NCBI RefSeq assembly: GCF_014268885.2
Contig: NZ_CP077095.1
Span: forward strand, 3,875,001-3,939,000
Length of the DNA: 64,000 bases
Source of the DNA: Pseudomonas xantholysinigenes
GTDB lineage: Bacteria > Pseudomonadota > Gammaproteobacteria > Pseudomonadales > Pseudomonadaceae
Direction of reading: 5' to 3'
Below are positions 1 to 8,849 of the stretch, one piece after another. The notes beneath the pieces were generated by a model. It was not told the DNA's origin, did not search any database, and worked only from the letters and a program-made list of their open reading frames with translations. Position 1 is the stretch's first letter. Each line of letters opens with the position of its first letter. Position numbers and translations under genes: made by a program.

Positions 1-182
1 CCTGGCGCGGCCTTGTCGTCTCGGGCCGGAACACTGTCACGCCCCTGATTAGCCATGACCTTGTCGAAGCCCGGGGCCTGGTCGGACGCGGCCTGCTGCG
101 GCTTGTCCGACGCGCCGACAGCGGGGCGCGGGGCCTTGTTCAGCAGACCGGCTTGCAACAATGGATTGGGTGCGACAGGCAT
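1..182 (-). CDS. fliK: Flagellar hook-length control protein FliK, N-terminal part (truncated by window edge)
   Basis: Only the first 60 codons are present; the gene runs off the left edge. FliK is the secreted molecular ruler that measures the hook and switches export specificity from rod/hook to filament substrates. The visible N-terminus (MPVAPNPLLQAGLLNKAPRP...) is Pro/Ala/Gln-rich and of low complexity, as expected for the disordered export-signal end of FliK. The ATG at 182 has a good Shine-Dalgarno (GGAG, 8 nt before the start). The name rests mainly on position: in Pseudomonas fliK follows the hptB/hsbR/hsbA module. The conserved C-terminal domain lies outside the window. Confidence 0.72.
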   Translation of the reverse strand, partial: MPVAPNPLLQAGLLNKAPRPAVGASDKPQQAASDQAPGFDKVMANQGRDSVPARDDKAAP

Positions 183-254
183 TGAAAGGTCTCCGCGCCA
201 GAAGCTGAAAATCATGTCTGGAGCAGGAAAAGCAAGACTCGCGCCAAGTGCGTG

Positions 255-599
255 CTACTGGGTAGAAATTCGTTGCCGCTCACCCCGGTAGAACCGCTGC
301 ACTTCGAGGTACTCCTGATCGATGCGGTTGATCAGGTCCTCGATGCCATACAGTGGCTGCTGCCGCACACGGTCTTCAAGCTGCTGGCACAGAGCAGCCA
401 ATCCCGTGGCCCCCATGTTGCTGCTGCTCCCTTTGAAGCTATGCGCCGCCATCCCGAGCTCATCCGCATCCTTGGCCTCATGCAACTGGCTCAGACGCCG
501 CTCGGAATCCTCCAGAAAGGTTTCCAGCAACTGCAGGTAGCCATCTTCCATGACCTCCTGGAGGTCACTCAGCACTTTGTGATCGATATGCATGTCCAC
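255..599 (-). CDS. hptB: Histidine phosphotransfer protein HptB
   Basis: A 114-residue single-domain HPt protein. The phosphoacceptor motif HSFKGSSSNMGA places the active His at about residue 53, inside a predicted four-helix bundle. By family knowledge (P. aeruginosa HptB), it takes phosphate from hybrid sensor kinases such as RetS, PA1611 or SagS and passes it to the HsbR response regulator. That controls HsbA, RsmY output and the motile/sessile choice. The start is taken as GTG at 599 because GGGAG lies 7 nt upstream; an in-frame ATG at 593 has poor spacing. It sits 59 bp after hsbR and before fliK, so it is probably co-transcribed with hsbA-hsbR. Confidence 0.9.
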   Translation of the reverse strand: MDMHIDHKVLSDLQEVMEDGYLQLLETFLEDSERRLSQLHEAKDADELGMAAHSFKGSSSNMGATGLAALCQQLEDRVRQQPLYGIEDLINRIDQEYLEVQRFYRGERQRISTQ

Positions 600-658
600 T
601 TGCTCACTCCCTGATCAAGCCTGATTACACCAGAGCCCGCGACAGCACCAACACCGAC

Positions 659-2362
659 TCACCACTCAAAATCCACCTGCGCCACGCAGCCGCCCTCCAG
701 CCAACGCGCACGGCGACCCAGGCGCTGCACCAGGTTCACTCCGCGCCCACTGAAACCATGCGCGACAGGCCTGCCGGCCAACACCTGCGCCACATCGAAC
801 CCCGCGCCACTGTCGCGCACTTCGACCAACAGACGCCCTCCAGCGCCCTGCGGCTCCACCCGCAGGTCGATGATGACAAAGCCCTCGACCTGCCCGGCAA
901 GGCGCTCGGCACGTTGCCGATAGTACTCCGCGAACCCTTGGGCGTCTCGCTTGAGCCGTGAATTCAGCCCAAGCACACCGTGCTCCAGGGCATTGGAGTA
1001 CAACTCGCTGAGCACACTGTGCAACCGACCACTGATGGGCCGCAGCCCATGGATCTCCTGCAGCAACTGCACCAGGTAAGGCACCGGGTTGAAACGTCGC
1101 AGGCTCTCCCCGCGCAGCTCGAAACGCATCGACCAGTCCAATGGACTGGAGCGCCCGCTGTCGGAGTAGATCACCGCCGGCACGACCACCTGGTCGGGCG
1201 CGAGCATACGGATATCGCACAGACTGATGTCGTCCCGGGGCCGCCCGCCGAAATGCTCCAGCGCCTGCATGACCTCGTCGAACAGACGGTCCGGCTGGCG
1301 ATTGCCGGCCAGCACCTGACGCAAGCGCTGGACGCCGAACAGGCAGTCCTGCGCATCGCCGGTATCGACCACGCCGTCGGACAACAGGAACAAACGCTCG
1401 CCTGCCGCCAGCGGCAGGACCTCGGTAGCGTCGTCGAACTGCTCTGCGGCGAGGATGCCCAGCGGCAAATGCCGCGACGGCAGCACCGCCAATACCTCAC
1501 CCTCAGCGGACAGGCGGTAGCCATCAGGCATGCCGCCATTCCACACCTCGACCGTGCCACGCTGGAAGCTCAGGTTGAGCAACAGCGCGCAACAGAACAT
1601 ATCCACCGGCAGGATGCGCTTGAGCTTGGCGTTCATCTCGCGCAAGGTCTCGACCAGGCCATAGCCCTTGGCGGTCATGCCATAGAACACCTCGGCCAGC
1701 GGCATGGCGCCCACCGCCGCAGGCAGGCCGTGGCCGGTGAAATCGCCCAGCAGCACATGCATGTCACCGGATGGCGTGAACGCCGCCAACAGCAGGTCGC
1801 CATTGAACAGCGCATAGGGTGATTGCAGGTAGCGGATATTAGAGGCTTTCAGGCAACCGGCATGCGCCACCTTGTCGAACACTGCCTTGGCCACCCGCTG
1901 CTCGTTGAGCAGGTGGTGGTGATGCTGGGTTATCTGGTCGCGCTGCTCGAGCACCGTGGCCTGCAGCCGGCGCAAACGGTCCATGGCGCGAATCTTGGCA
2001 GCAAGAATCACCGCGCTGTAGGGCTTGGCCATGAAGTCATCGCCGCCGGCCTCGAGACAGCGCACCAACGCTTCCTCCTCGTTGAGCGAGGTAAGAAAGA
2101 TGATCGGCACCAGCGCCTCGCCGGCCAGCGCCTTGATCCGTCGCGCCGCCTCGAAACCATCCATCACCGGCATCAGGGCGTCCAGCAACACCAGTTGCGG
2201 ACGCCGCTCGGCAAACAAAGCAACTGCCTGCTCGCCGTTTTCCGCGGTAAGCACCTCATGGCCCTGGCGCCTAACGATCTGCGCCAACAACAGGCGATCG
2301 GCGGCGCCGTCCTCGGCTACCAGCACGGTCAAGGCCTGCTCGACGGGCATGACGACACTCAA
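659..2362 (-). CDS. hsbR: Response regulator with PP2C phosphatase and kinase-like domains, HsbR
   Basis: A three-domain regulator. Residues about 11-130 are a receiver, with an acidic pair at E17/D18, phospho-Asp D61 (LLDALMPVMDG) and K113. A central SpoIIE/PP2C-type phosphatase follows (GDFTGHG, LLSDGVVDTGD). The last 140 residues are an anti-sigma-type HATPase (ELYSNALEHG, DSGAGF, GRGVNL). In P. aeruginosa, HsbR is phosphorylated by HptB and sets the phosphorylation of the adjacent anti-sigma antagonist HsbA, which in turn engages FlgM or the cyclase HsbD. The listed start is a TTG at 2362 that overlaps the hsbA stop (TTGA). An ATG at 2350, 4 residues in, is an equally plausible start. Gene order and domain set make the call firm. 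Confidence 0.9.
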   Translation of the reverse strand: MSVVMPVEQALTVLVAEDGAADRLLLAQIVRRQGHEVLTAENGEQAVALFAERRPQLVLLDALMPVMDGFEAARRIKALAGEALVPIIFLTSLNEEEALVRCLEAGGDDFMAKPYSAVILAAKIRAMDRLRRLQATVLEQRDQITQHHHHLLNEQRVAKAVFDKVAHAGCLKASNIRYLQSPYALFNGDLLLAAFTPSGDMHVLLGDFTGHGLPAAVGAMPLAEVFYGMTAKGYGLVETLREMNAKLKRILPVDMFCCALLLNLSFQRGTVEVWNGGMPDGYRLSAEGEVLAVLPSRHLPLGILAAEQFDDATEVLPLAAGERLFLLSDGVVDTGDAQDCLFGVQRLRQVLAGNRQPDRLFDEVMQALEHFGGRPRDDISLCDIRMLAPDQVVVPAVIYSDSGRSSPLDWSMRFELRGESLRRFNPVPYLVQLLQEIHGLRPISGRLHSVLSELYSNALEHGVLGLNSRLKRDAQGFAEYYRQRAERLAGQVEGFVIIDLRVEPQGAGGRLLVEVRDSGAGFDVAQVLAGRPVAHGFSGRGVNLVQRLGRRARWLEGGCVAQVDFEW

Positions 2363-2664
2363 CTGATGTCGAACAGCTTTTCAAAGTTGGAAATAGCCAG
2401 GATCTTGCGCACATCCGGGCTGGCGTGGACCACGCGGATATCCGACTCTTCACCGCCGACATGGTCACGCAGCAGCAGCAACATCCCCAGCGCCGAGCTG
2501 TCGAGGTAGGTCGCTTCCTTGAGGTCGACCACCACCGCGTCCGGCTTTGGGCGCTGGCGTTCGTAAGCGTCCCGGAATTCCTGGTGCTTGCCGAAATCGA
2601 AACGACCCTTGACCTTAATCGTCAGCTTTTTCCCGTCCTGTGAGAAATCAGTTTCGACTGCCAT
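2359..2664 (-). CDS. hsbA: Anti-sigma factor antagonist HsbA (STAS domain)
   Basis: A 101-residue STAS-domain protein, the same fold as SpoIIAA. The phosphorylated serine is in YLDSSALGMLL (S56/S57); P. aeruginosa HsbA is switched at Ser56. In the family model the unphosphorylated form binds the anti-sigma factor FlgM and frees FliA. The phosphorylated form stimulates the diguanylate cyclase HsbD and favours attachment. The ATG at 2664 begins the conserved MAVETDFSQDGKK. A longer in-frame extension upstream runs through a repeat-rich intergenic region and is rejected. It overlaps hsbR by 4 bp, so the two are translationally coupled. Confidence 0.9.
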   Translation of the reverse strand: MAVETDFSQDGKKLTIKVKGRFDFGKHQEFRDAYERQRPKPDAVVVDLKEATYLDSSALGMLLLLRDHVGGEESDIRVVHASPDVRKILAISNFEKLFDIS

Positions 2665-2734
2665 ACGAGCGATTCCTTCGATAATGGCGAATGCGACTCC
2701 TGAAGGTTTAGCAGCCAGCCAGACACCCCGCAAG

Positions 2735-2876
2735 CTGTAGGAGCCAGCCTTGCTGGCGAACCAGGCAACGCGGCGCCTGGCACCGGCTGCGCCGGTGTTC
2801 GCGGCTGAAGCCGCTCCCACAGGGACCGCGCTGACCTCAGGGTATGCACTGCACCTGTGGGAGCGGGCTCGCGCCA
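2735..2876. repeat. Cluster of REP-type palindromes between fliJ and hsbA
   Basis: Three palindromic units typical of the P. putida group lie here. One runs from ctgtaggagccagcc to ctggcgaa (2735-2760). A second is gcggctgaagccgctcccacag (about 2801-2822). A third, facing it, begins cacctgtgggagcgggctcgcg (about 2852-2873). A further GC hairpin (caccggctgcgccggtg) lies between the first and second. REP clusters are usually 3'-UTR mRNA stabilisers or gyrase/IHF sites and may uncouple hsbA-hsbR-hptB from fliJ. Confidence 0.75.
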
Positions 2877-2921
2877 GATCGAGAAGTTTCAGCAAGACAG
2901 TTGCGCCCACCAAGGGCGCCG

Positions 2922-3374
2922 CTAGAGATGCCCTTGGCGCGGCAAGCGCTGGGACAGCTCGTCGAGCAGCTTCTGCTCGCGCTTGTCCTCGGCCCGGCGC
3001 GCCTCGTCCAGGTAGCGCTGCACCAGCTTGCGCAACCCCTCGACCCGGGCATAGGCCTGCTGCCAGGTGTTGCGCGCATTGTTCAGGTTGTTCTGGTGCC
3101 AGGCCATGCTCTGGCGCTGCTGGGCCATCGCCGTTTCCAGCTGCCCGAGGAAGCGCTGGTAATTGACCAACCAGTTACCGTCGACCCCTTGCGAGCCACG
3201 GTTGATCCACTGCTGCTGGTACGCTTCGCGAAAACTCTCGAGCTCGGCCAGTTTGGCCTGGGCGTCGCTGAGCAGCTTCTGGAAATGCCCCAGGCGCTGC
3301 GCCGCCTTGCGCTCGGCCTCCTCGGCCATCTCCACCACGGGCACCAGGCGCGCGGCACGGCTGGGTTGGGCCAT
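2922..3374 (-). CDS. fliJ: Flagellar export chaperone FliJ
   Basis: A 150-residue, almost wholly alpha-helical, highly charged protein. The coiled-coil pattern runs through the whole length (AEEAERKAAQRL...RYLDEARRAEDKREQ). FliJ forms the antiparallel coiled-coil stalk of the FliI ATPase ring and helps deliver chaperone-substrate complexes to FlhA. The length is normal for the family (about 147). The gene starts 6 bp after the fliI stop and is the last gene of fliEFGHIJ before the REP cluster. Confidence 0.92.
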   Translation of the reverse strand: MAQPSRAARLVPVVEMAEEAERKAAQRLGHFQKLLSDAQAKLAELESFREAYQQQWINRGSQGVDGNWLVNYQRFLGQLETAMAQQRQSMAWHQNNLNNARNTWQQAYARVEGLRKLVQRYLDEARRAEDKREQKLLDELSQRLPRQGHL

Positions 3375-3380
3375 GGCCTA

Positions 3381-4745
3381 TCAGCCCGCCGGCGGCGCGA
3401 ACACCGCGGCCAGTTCTTCACGGCTCTGCGCCATGCCGACGTTTTCATCCAGGCGCTGGCGCAGGAAGTCCACCAGCTTGGGCTGCAGGGCAATGGCCAG
3501 GTCGGTCTCCGGATCACCGCCAGCCACATAGGCACCGACGCTGATCAGGTCGCGACTCTGCGACAGTCGCGACCACAGCTGCTTGAACTTCTGCGCCTGG
3601 CGCAGATGATCCGGGTCGACCACCTGAGGCATGACCCGGCTGATCGAAGCCTCGATATCGATGGCCGGGTAATGCCCTTCCTCGGCCAGGCGCCGGGACA
3701 GCACGAAGTGCCCGTCGAGCACACCCCGCGCCGAGTCGGCGATCGGGTCCTGCTGGTCGTCACCTTCAGACAGCACCGTGTAGAACGCAGTGATCGAGCC
3801 GCCACCCGGCTCGCCGTTGCCGGCCCGCTCAACCAGCTTGGGCAACTTGGCGAACACCGAAGGCGGATAACCGCGGGTAGCCGGCGGCTCGCCGATGGCC
3901 AGGGCGATTTCACGCTGGGCCTGGGCGAAACGGGTCAGTGAATCCATCAGCAGCAGGACGTTCTTGCCCTTGTCGCGAAAATACTCGGCGATTCGCGTGC
4001 AATACATGGCCGCGCGCAGCCGCATCAACGGCGCGTCGTCGGCGGGCGAAGCCACCACCACCGAACGCTTGAGCCCCTCCTCACCGAGGATGTGCTCGAT
4101 GAATTCCTTCACCTCGCGACCACGCTCGCCGATCAGCCCAACCACGATGATCTCGGCCTCGGTAAAACGGGTCATCATGCCCAACAGCACCGACTTGCCG
4201 ACACCGGTACCGGCGAACAAGCCCAGGCGCTGGCCACGACCGACAGTGAGCAGGCCGTTGATGCTGCGAATTCCCACATCCAGCGGCTGGCTGATGGGGT
4301 CGCGGTTGAGCGGGTTGATGATCGGGCCGTCCATCGGCACCCAGTCCTCGGCCTTCATGCCGCCCTTGCCGTCCAGCGCGCGTCCGGCGCCATCGAGCAC
4401 CCGGCCAAGCATGCTCATGCCCATGGGCAGGCGACCGCTGTCATCCAGCGGCACCACCCGGGCGCCGGGCGCCAAGCCAACGATACTGCCGACCGGCATG
4501 AGGAACACCTTGCTGCCGGCAAAGCCCATGACCTCGGCCTCGACCTGCACCGGGTGGTAGCTGTCATCGTTGATCACCAGGCAGCGACTGCCCACCGCCG
4601 CGCGCAGGCCCTCGGCCTCGAGCGTGAGGCCGACCATGCGCAGCAGGCGGCCTTCGACGATCGGCTGCTCGGGCAGTTTCACCGCGTCGGCGTAGCCTTC
4701 AAGGCGCTTGCCGAAACTGGTGCGATCAAGGCGCATCGGTTTCAC
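3381..4745 (-). CDS. fliI: Flagellum-specific ATP synthase FliI
   Basis: A 454-residue type III export ATPase related to F1-beta. The Walker A motif AGTGVGKS is at residues 178-185, a Walker B with [11 protein letters not shown] is near 265, and the family signature around [16 protein letters not shown] follows. It hydrolyses ATP at the base of the flagellar export gate to unfold substrates and release chaperones; its partners are FliH (regulator) and FliJ (stalk). The ATG at 4745 lies inside the end of fliH (20-bp overlap), indicating translational coupling. Length and motifs are complete. Confidence 0.97.
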   Translation of the reverse strand: MKPMRLDRTSFGKRLEGYADAVKLPEQPIVEGRLLRMVGLTLEAEGLRAAVGSRCLVINDDSYHPVQVEAEVMGFAGSKVFLMPVGSIVGLAPGARVVPLDDSGRLPMGMSMLGRVLDGAGRALDGKGGMKAEDWVPMDGPIINPLNRDPISQPLDVGIRSINGLLTVGRGQRLGLFAGTGVGKSVLLGMMTRFTEAEIIVVGLIGERGREVKEFIEHILGEEGLKRSVVVASPADDAPLMRLRAAMYCTRIAEYFRDKGKNVLLLMDSLTRFAQAQREIALAIGEPPATRGYPPSVFAKLPKLVERAGNGEPGGGSITAFYTVLSEGDDQQDPIADSARGVLDGHFVLSRRLAEEGHYPAIDIEASISRVMPQVVDPDHLRQAQKFKQLWSRLSQSRDLISVGAYVAGGDPETDLAIALQPKLVDFLRQRLDENVGMAQSREELAAVFAPPAG

Positions 4746-5499
4746 CCTGGGCAGCGTCCAGCTCCAGCGAAATATCCGCCGCCGCCGGGTGCAGGGCCTG
4801 GTCGTGGGATTGGTCGAACAACTGCGCGATGGCCTTGTCGATCCGCGTTTCCATGGTCGCGTCTATGCGACTGTGGGCAGTTTCGATACGACAGCCCCCC
4901 GGCAACAACGCCTCGTCCTCGAGCAACTTCCAGTTTTCCTCGTGGCGCTCGCGCAGGGCCTTGGCCAGCTCGAAGTCCTGGGGATTGAGGTGGATGCGGA
5001 TATTGTCGGCGCCCATTGGCAGCAATTTCAGCGCTTCGCGCAGGACATGGGTGATCTGGCTGGAGTCGCCGCGCAACTCGCGGCCGATGACCTGGCGGGT
5101 CATGCTCGCGACCAGTTGCACCAGGGCTTTCTCGATCTGGGTGTCCTGCTCGGCAATCGGCTCCAGCAGGTGGCCCATCACCTGCTCGAGGCTCGCCAGT
5201 TTGGCCGCCAGGGCCACCTCGGCCTCCTGGCGCACTTTCAACTGCGTGCTGTGGAAACCTTCGCGCTCGCCGGTGGCGAAGCCTTCGTTATAGGCCTCCT
5301 GGCGGATGGCTTCGAGCTCTTCGAGGGTCAGTGGCTGGACTTCCTCCAGCGGGACCTCTTCGACTTCTTCCTCGATGGCTTCCGGCTCAGGTTCTGGCTC
5401 AGGTTCGGGTTCCGGGTCGAAGCTGGGCAGCGCCCACACATCGACGCCCTCGAGGTCGCGGGCGCGGATCAGGTCGCTGGGGTGTTCGGTGGTGGACAT
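4726..5499 (-). CDS. fliH: Flagellar assembly protein FliH
   Basis: A 257-residue regulator and stator of the FliI ATPase. After a short N-terminus ([20 protein letters not shown]) comes a Pro-Glu dipeptide run (about residues 28-41). An acidic segment and a long helix carrying the C-terminal FliH/HrpE domain follow ([33 protein letters not shown]). The ATG at 5499 has AAAGAGG about 8 nt upstream; an 8-residue upstream extension is rejected. The PE repeat is encoded by short tandem DNA repeats and may vary in length between strains. A long inverted repeat separates it from fliG. Confidence 0.93.
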   Translation of the reverse strand: MSTTEHPSDLIRARDLEGVDVWALPSFDPEPEPEPEPEPEAIEEEVEEVPLEEVQPLTLEELEAIRQEAYNEGFATGEREGFHSTQLKVRQEAEVALAAKLASLEQVMGHLLEPIAEQDTQIEKALVQLVASMTRQVIGRELRGDSSQITHVLREALKLLPMGADNIRIHLNPQDFELAKALRERHEENWKLLEDEALLPGGCRIETAHSRIDATMETRIDKAIAQLFDQSHDQALHPAAADISLELDAAQGETDAP

Positions 5500-5516
5500 G
5501 CTCAAAAACCTCTTTA

Positions 5517-5604
5517 GCGGCAAGTATCAAGCTTCAAGCTGCAAGAAAAGGCGGCCCTCGCTCGGCCCGCTATTTCTTGTCGCTTGCCGCTTGAAACTTG
5601 CCGC
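5517..5604. repeat. Long inverted repeat between fliG and fliH
   Basis: Two 32-bp arms (5517-5548 and 5573-5604) are imperfect reverse complements of each other (gcggcaagtatcaagc... against ...cttgaaacttgccgc). The loop is 24 nt. The second arm touches the fliG stop codon at 5605. Each arm is itself built from short caagcttcaag / cttgccgcttg units. The transcript would form a long hairpin inside the fliE-J mRNA, just 3' of fliG. There is no T-run, so I read it as a processing or stability element rather than a terminator. Confidence 0.8.
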
Positions 5605-6624
5605 TTAAATCATTTCCTCGGCGCCCTTGCCGCCCAGCACGATCTCGCCGGCCTCGGCCATGCGGCGGGCGATGGTGAGGATTTCCTTCTGCGCCGTTTC
5701 CACATCGCTGACCCGTACCGGCCCCTTGGCCTCCAGGTCGTCGCGCAGCAGCTCGGACGCACGCTTGGACATGTTCTTGAAGATCTTGTCCTTGACCCGC
5801 TCGTCGGCGCCCTTGAGCGACACCACCAGCACGTCGGAGGACACTTCGCGCAGCAGCGCCTGGATACCGCGGTCGTCGACATCGGCCAGATTGTTGAAAA
5901 CGAACATCAGGTCTTCGATCTGCTCCGACAGGTCGCTGTCGATCTCGCGGATCGCGTCCATCAGCGCGCCTTCCACCGAACTGTCGAGGAAGTTCATGAT
6001 ATCGGCGGCGCGCTTGATGCCGCCCAGGGTGGTGCGCGCGGCGTTGGAGTTGCCCGAGAACTGCTTCTCGAGGATCTGGTTCAGCTCCTTGAGCGCCGCC
6101 GGTTGCACGGTGTTGAGCGACGACACGCGCAGGACGATGTCCAGACGCACCTTGTGGTCGAAGTTGCTCAGCACCTCGCCGGCCTGGTCGGGGTCGAGGT
6201 AGGCGACCACGATGGCCTGGATCTGTGGGTGCTCGTAACGGATGACGTCGGCCACCGCGCGCGGCTCCATCCACTTGAGGCTGTCCAGGCCGCTGGTGTT
6301 GCCACCGAGCAGGATGCGGTCGATCAGGCCGTTGGCCTTGTCCTCGCCGAGGGCCTGGTTGAGCATCTTGCGAATGTAGCCGTCGGAGCCGACGCCCAGG
6401 CTGGTCTGGTCGCCGACGATCTCGACGAACTCGCTCATCACCTGCTCGACCTGCTCGCGATGGACGTTGCCCATCTGCGCCATGGCCACACCGACCCGCT
6501 GCACTTCCTTGGGCCCCATGTGGCGCAGTACCTGCGCGGCATCGGTCTCGCCGAGCGAGAGCAGGAGGATGGCCGCCTTGTCGACGCGGCTCAGCTTGGC
6601 GGTAATGGCTCGATTGTCACTCAT
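5605..6624 (-). CDS. fliG: Flagellar motor switch protein FliG
   Basis: A 339-residue C-ring rotor protein. It has the N-terminal FliF-binding domain, the armadillo middle domain with the FliM-binding EHPQ motif (RYEHPQIQAIV), and the C-terminal torque-generating domain (SKRASELLRDDLEAKGPVRVSDVE) with charged residues facing the stator. It couples stator ion flow to rotation and, with FliM/FliN, to CheY-controlled switching. It overlaps the end of fliF by 8 bp. Length is normal. Confidence 0.97.
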   Translation of the reverse strand: MSDNRAITAKLSRVDKAAILLLSLGETDAAQVLRHMGPKEVQRVGVAMAQMGNVHREQVEQVMSEFVEIVGDQTSLGVGSDGYIRKMLNQALGEDKANGLIDRILLGGNTSGLDSLKWMEPRAVADVIRYEHPQIQAIVVAYLDPDQAGEVLSNFDHKVRLDIVLRVSSLNTVQPAALKELNQILEKQFSGNSNAARTTLGGIKRAADIMNFLDSSVEGALMDAIREIDSDLSEQIEDLMFVFNNLADVDDRGIQALLREVSSDVLVVSLKGADERVKDKIFKNMSKRASELLRDDLEAKGPVRVSDVETAQKEILTIARRMAEAGEIVLGGKGAEEMI

Positions 6625-8395
6625 CGGCGTTGATCCACTCTTTCACGACCTGGGCCACGCGGCCCGGGTCTTCGGCCACCAGGCCCTTGATTGCGTTGAG
6701 CTGTGCCTCGTAACCCTCGCTGGGGCTTGGCAACAGAATGCTTGTCGGGCCACCCAGGCTGACGCGGTCGTTGGCCAGTTCGCCATCCAGACCGATCATG
6801 CCGCCCAGCTCCATGTCGCTGTCCGTGGCCGCCTGCTTGCCGCCACCTGTGATGTTGTTGAGCACCGGACGCAGCACGCCGAACACCAGTACCAGGATGA
6901 ACAGCACGCCCAGCACCTGCTTGACGATGTCCCAGAACCACGGCTGCGAGTAGAACGGAATGTCGCCCAGCTCATCGCCACGGTCGGCGGCGAACGGCAC
7001 GTTGATCACGGTGACGCTGTCGCCACGGCTGGCATCGAAGCCCACCGCGTCCTGCACCAGGCGAGTGAAGCGCGCCAGGTCCTCGGCGCCCCACGGGGTG
7101 CGGGTGGCCTCGCCGCTGGTGGCGTCCAGCTTGACCTGGTCGTCCACCACCACGGCCACCGACAGGCGGGTCAGGCGACCCTGCTGCTGACGGGTGTGGC
7201 TGATGGAGCGGTCCAGCTCGAAGTTCTTGGTGCTCTGCTGGCGCTTGTCGCTCGGGTATGGCGCGAGCATCGGCTGGCCGGTAGCCGGATCCATGATCTG
7301 CTGGCCGTTGGCGTCCACCAGCGGTTGGCCAGGCTGGATGGCGCCGGCCGGCGTGGCGGCGGTCTTGGCATTTTCAGGCGCGGAGGCACCGGCCGGCGGC
7401 TGGTTGCTCAAGGCGCCCGGCACGCCCTGCGGGCCCTGGCTGCTGGCACGCTGCTCGTTGACCGACTGCTCGCTGCGCAGCGCCGGCTGGTCTGGGTTGA
7501 ATTGCTCGGAGGTGGACTCGACGGCGCTGAAGTCGACGTCGGCCGACACTTCCGCCTTGTAGCGATCATTGCCCAGCACCGGCTGCAGGATGTTGTGCAC
7601 GCGCTGGGTGAGCATGCCTTCCATGCGGCGGCTGTAGTCGAACTGCTTGCCGGCCATGGTCAGGGCGGTGTCCTGCAACTGGTCGGACAGCAGGTTGCCT
7701 TTCTGGTCGACCACGGTCACCTGGGACTTGTCCAGCTCCGGGACGCTGGTGGCCACCAGGTTGACGATCGCCATCACCTGGCCGGCCTCAAGGGCACGAC
7801 CCGGGTACAGCTCTACCAGTACCGAGGCGCTGGGCTTGCGCTCGTCGCGCACGAACACCGAGCTTTTCGGGATCGCCAGGTGCACGCGAGCGGCCTTGAC
7901 GTTGTTCAGGCTCGACACGGTACGCGCCAGCTCGCCTTCCAGGCCGCGGCGGTAGCGGGTGGCTTCCATGAACTGGCTGGTGCCCAACCCTTGGTCTTTA
8001 TCGAGCAGCTCGAAACCGACGTTGCCGTCACTGGGTGCCACGCCGGCGGCCGCAAGTTTAAGGCGCGCACGGGAGAGGTCGTCGGCCTTGACCAGCAGCG
8101 CGCCGGAATTGGGTTCGACGCGGTAGGGAATGTCGGCCGAAGCCAGGGTATCGACCACCTGCTTGGTGTCCATGCCCGCCAGGCTGCCGTACAGCGGCCG
8201 GTAGTCCGGCTGCTGCGACCAGAGCACCACGGCAAAGCCGATGGCCACGCTCGCGGCCAGGCCGACCAACAGGCCAACCTGACGCAGCACGGGCATCTGC
8301 GAGATGTTTTCCAGGAACGCCATGCCGAACAGCGGCGGCTTGGCGGCTGGCGGGCCACTCTTGGCGGGGGCGTTATCGACGACTGCTTCGGCCAT
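6617..8395 (-). CDS. fliF: Flagellar MS-ring protein FliF
   Basis: A 592-residue inner-membrane MS-ring subunit and the first structure assembled. One transmembrane helix lies near the N-terminus (PVLRQVGLLVGLAASVAIGF) and one near the C-terminus (VLGVLFILVLVFGVLRPVL). Between them are the periplasmic ring-building motifs. The variable region 290-380 is rich in Pro, Ala and Gln. The cytoplasmic tail ends in the FliG-binding segment (PGRVAQVVKEWINADE). It lies 15 bp after fliE and overlaps fliG by 8 bp. Confidence 0.97.
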   Translation of the reverse strand: MAEAVVDNAPAKSGPPAAKPPLFGMAFLENISQMPVLRQVGLLVGLAASVAIGFAVVLWSQQPDYRPLYGSLAGMDTKQVVDTLASADIPYRVEPNSGALLVKADDLSRARLKLAAAGVAPSDGNVGFELLDKDQGLGTSQFMEATRYRRGLEGELARTVSSLNNVKAARVHLAIPKSSVFVRDERKPSASVLVELYPGRALEAGQVMAIVNLVATSVPELDKSQVTVVDQKGNLLSDQLQDTALTMAGKQFDYSRRMEGMLTQRVHNILQPVLGNDRYKAEVSADVDFSAVESTSEQFNPDQPALRSEQSVNEQRASSQGPQGVPGALSNQPPAGASAPENAKTAATPAGAIQPGQPLVDANGQQIMDPATGQPMLAPYPSDKRQQSTKNFELDRSISHTRQQQGRLTRLSVAVVVDDQVKLDATSGEATRTPWGAEDLARFTRLVQDAVGFDASRGDSVTVINVPFAADRGDELGDIPFYSQPWFWDIVKQVLGVLFILVLVFGVLRPVLNNITGGGKQAATDSDMELGGMIGLDGELANDRVSLGGPTSILLPSPSEGYEAQLNAIKGLVAEDPGRVAQVVKEWINADE

Positions 8396-8410
8396 GACTC
8401 ACTCTCGCCC

Positions 8411-8743
8411 TTATACCGGCATCTGCATGATGTCCTGGTACGCCTGTACCAGCTTGTTGCGCACCTGGGTCAAGGCCTGGAACGACACGGAGGCTTTCTG
8501 CGAGGCGATCATCACGTCGGTCAGGTCGACGCCGCTCTTGCCGATTTCGAAGGCGTTGGCCAGCTGGGTGGACGCCTGCTGCGTCTCATGCACCTTGCCT
8601 ATGGCCTGGCCGAGCATGTCGGCGAAGCTGCTCTGCCCCGGCGCCAGCTCAGGCGCGGCAGCCACCTTGGGCAGGGACATGGCATCGGCCTGCATGGCGC
8701 GCATGTCCAACATCAGACGATTGAATTCAACACCTTGGGTCAT
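8411..8743 (-). CDS. fliE: Flagellar hook-basal body complex protein FliE
   Basis: A 110-residue MS-ring/rod junction protein with the conserved C-terminal half ([39 protein letters not shown]). The ATG at 8743 is preceded by GGAGAG and gives the usual length; a 12-residue extension starting at a GTG is rejected. FliE is the first gene of fliEFGHIJ and lies directly downstream of a clear sigma-54 promoter. Confidence 0.95.
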   Translation of the reverse strand: MTQGVEFNRLMLDMRAMQADAMSLPKVAAAPELAPGQSSFADMLGQAIGKVHETQQASTQLANAFEIGKSGVDLTDVMIASQKASVSFQALTQVRNKLVQAYQDIMQMPV

Positions 8744-8803
8744 GGACTTCTCTCTCCGGCGGCCGCATTTTTTTGACACTCATGCAGCGAATAGGCTGGA
8801 ACT

Positions 8804-8819
8804 AGCAAGAGGAGTGCCA
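8804..8819 (-). promoter_or_regulatory. Sigma-54 promoter of fliEFGHIJ
   Basis: On the minus strand this reads TGGCACTCCTCTTGCT. It matches the RpoN consensus TGGCACG-N4-TTGCT/A at 15 of the 16 positions, counting the N4 spacer as matching, with GG and GC at exact -24/-12 spacing. Predicted transcription starts about 12 nt past the GC, giving a leader of roughly 50 nt to the fliE ATG. FleQ and FleR are the likely activators by family knowledge. Confidence 0.88.
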
Positions 8820-8849
8820 GCCAGCCTGTGGATCATTCAAAACGGTGCA

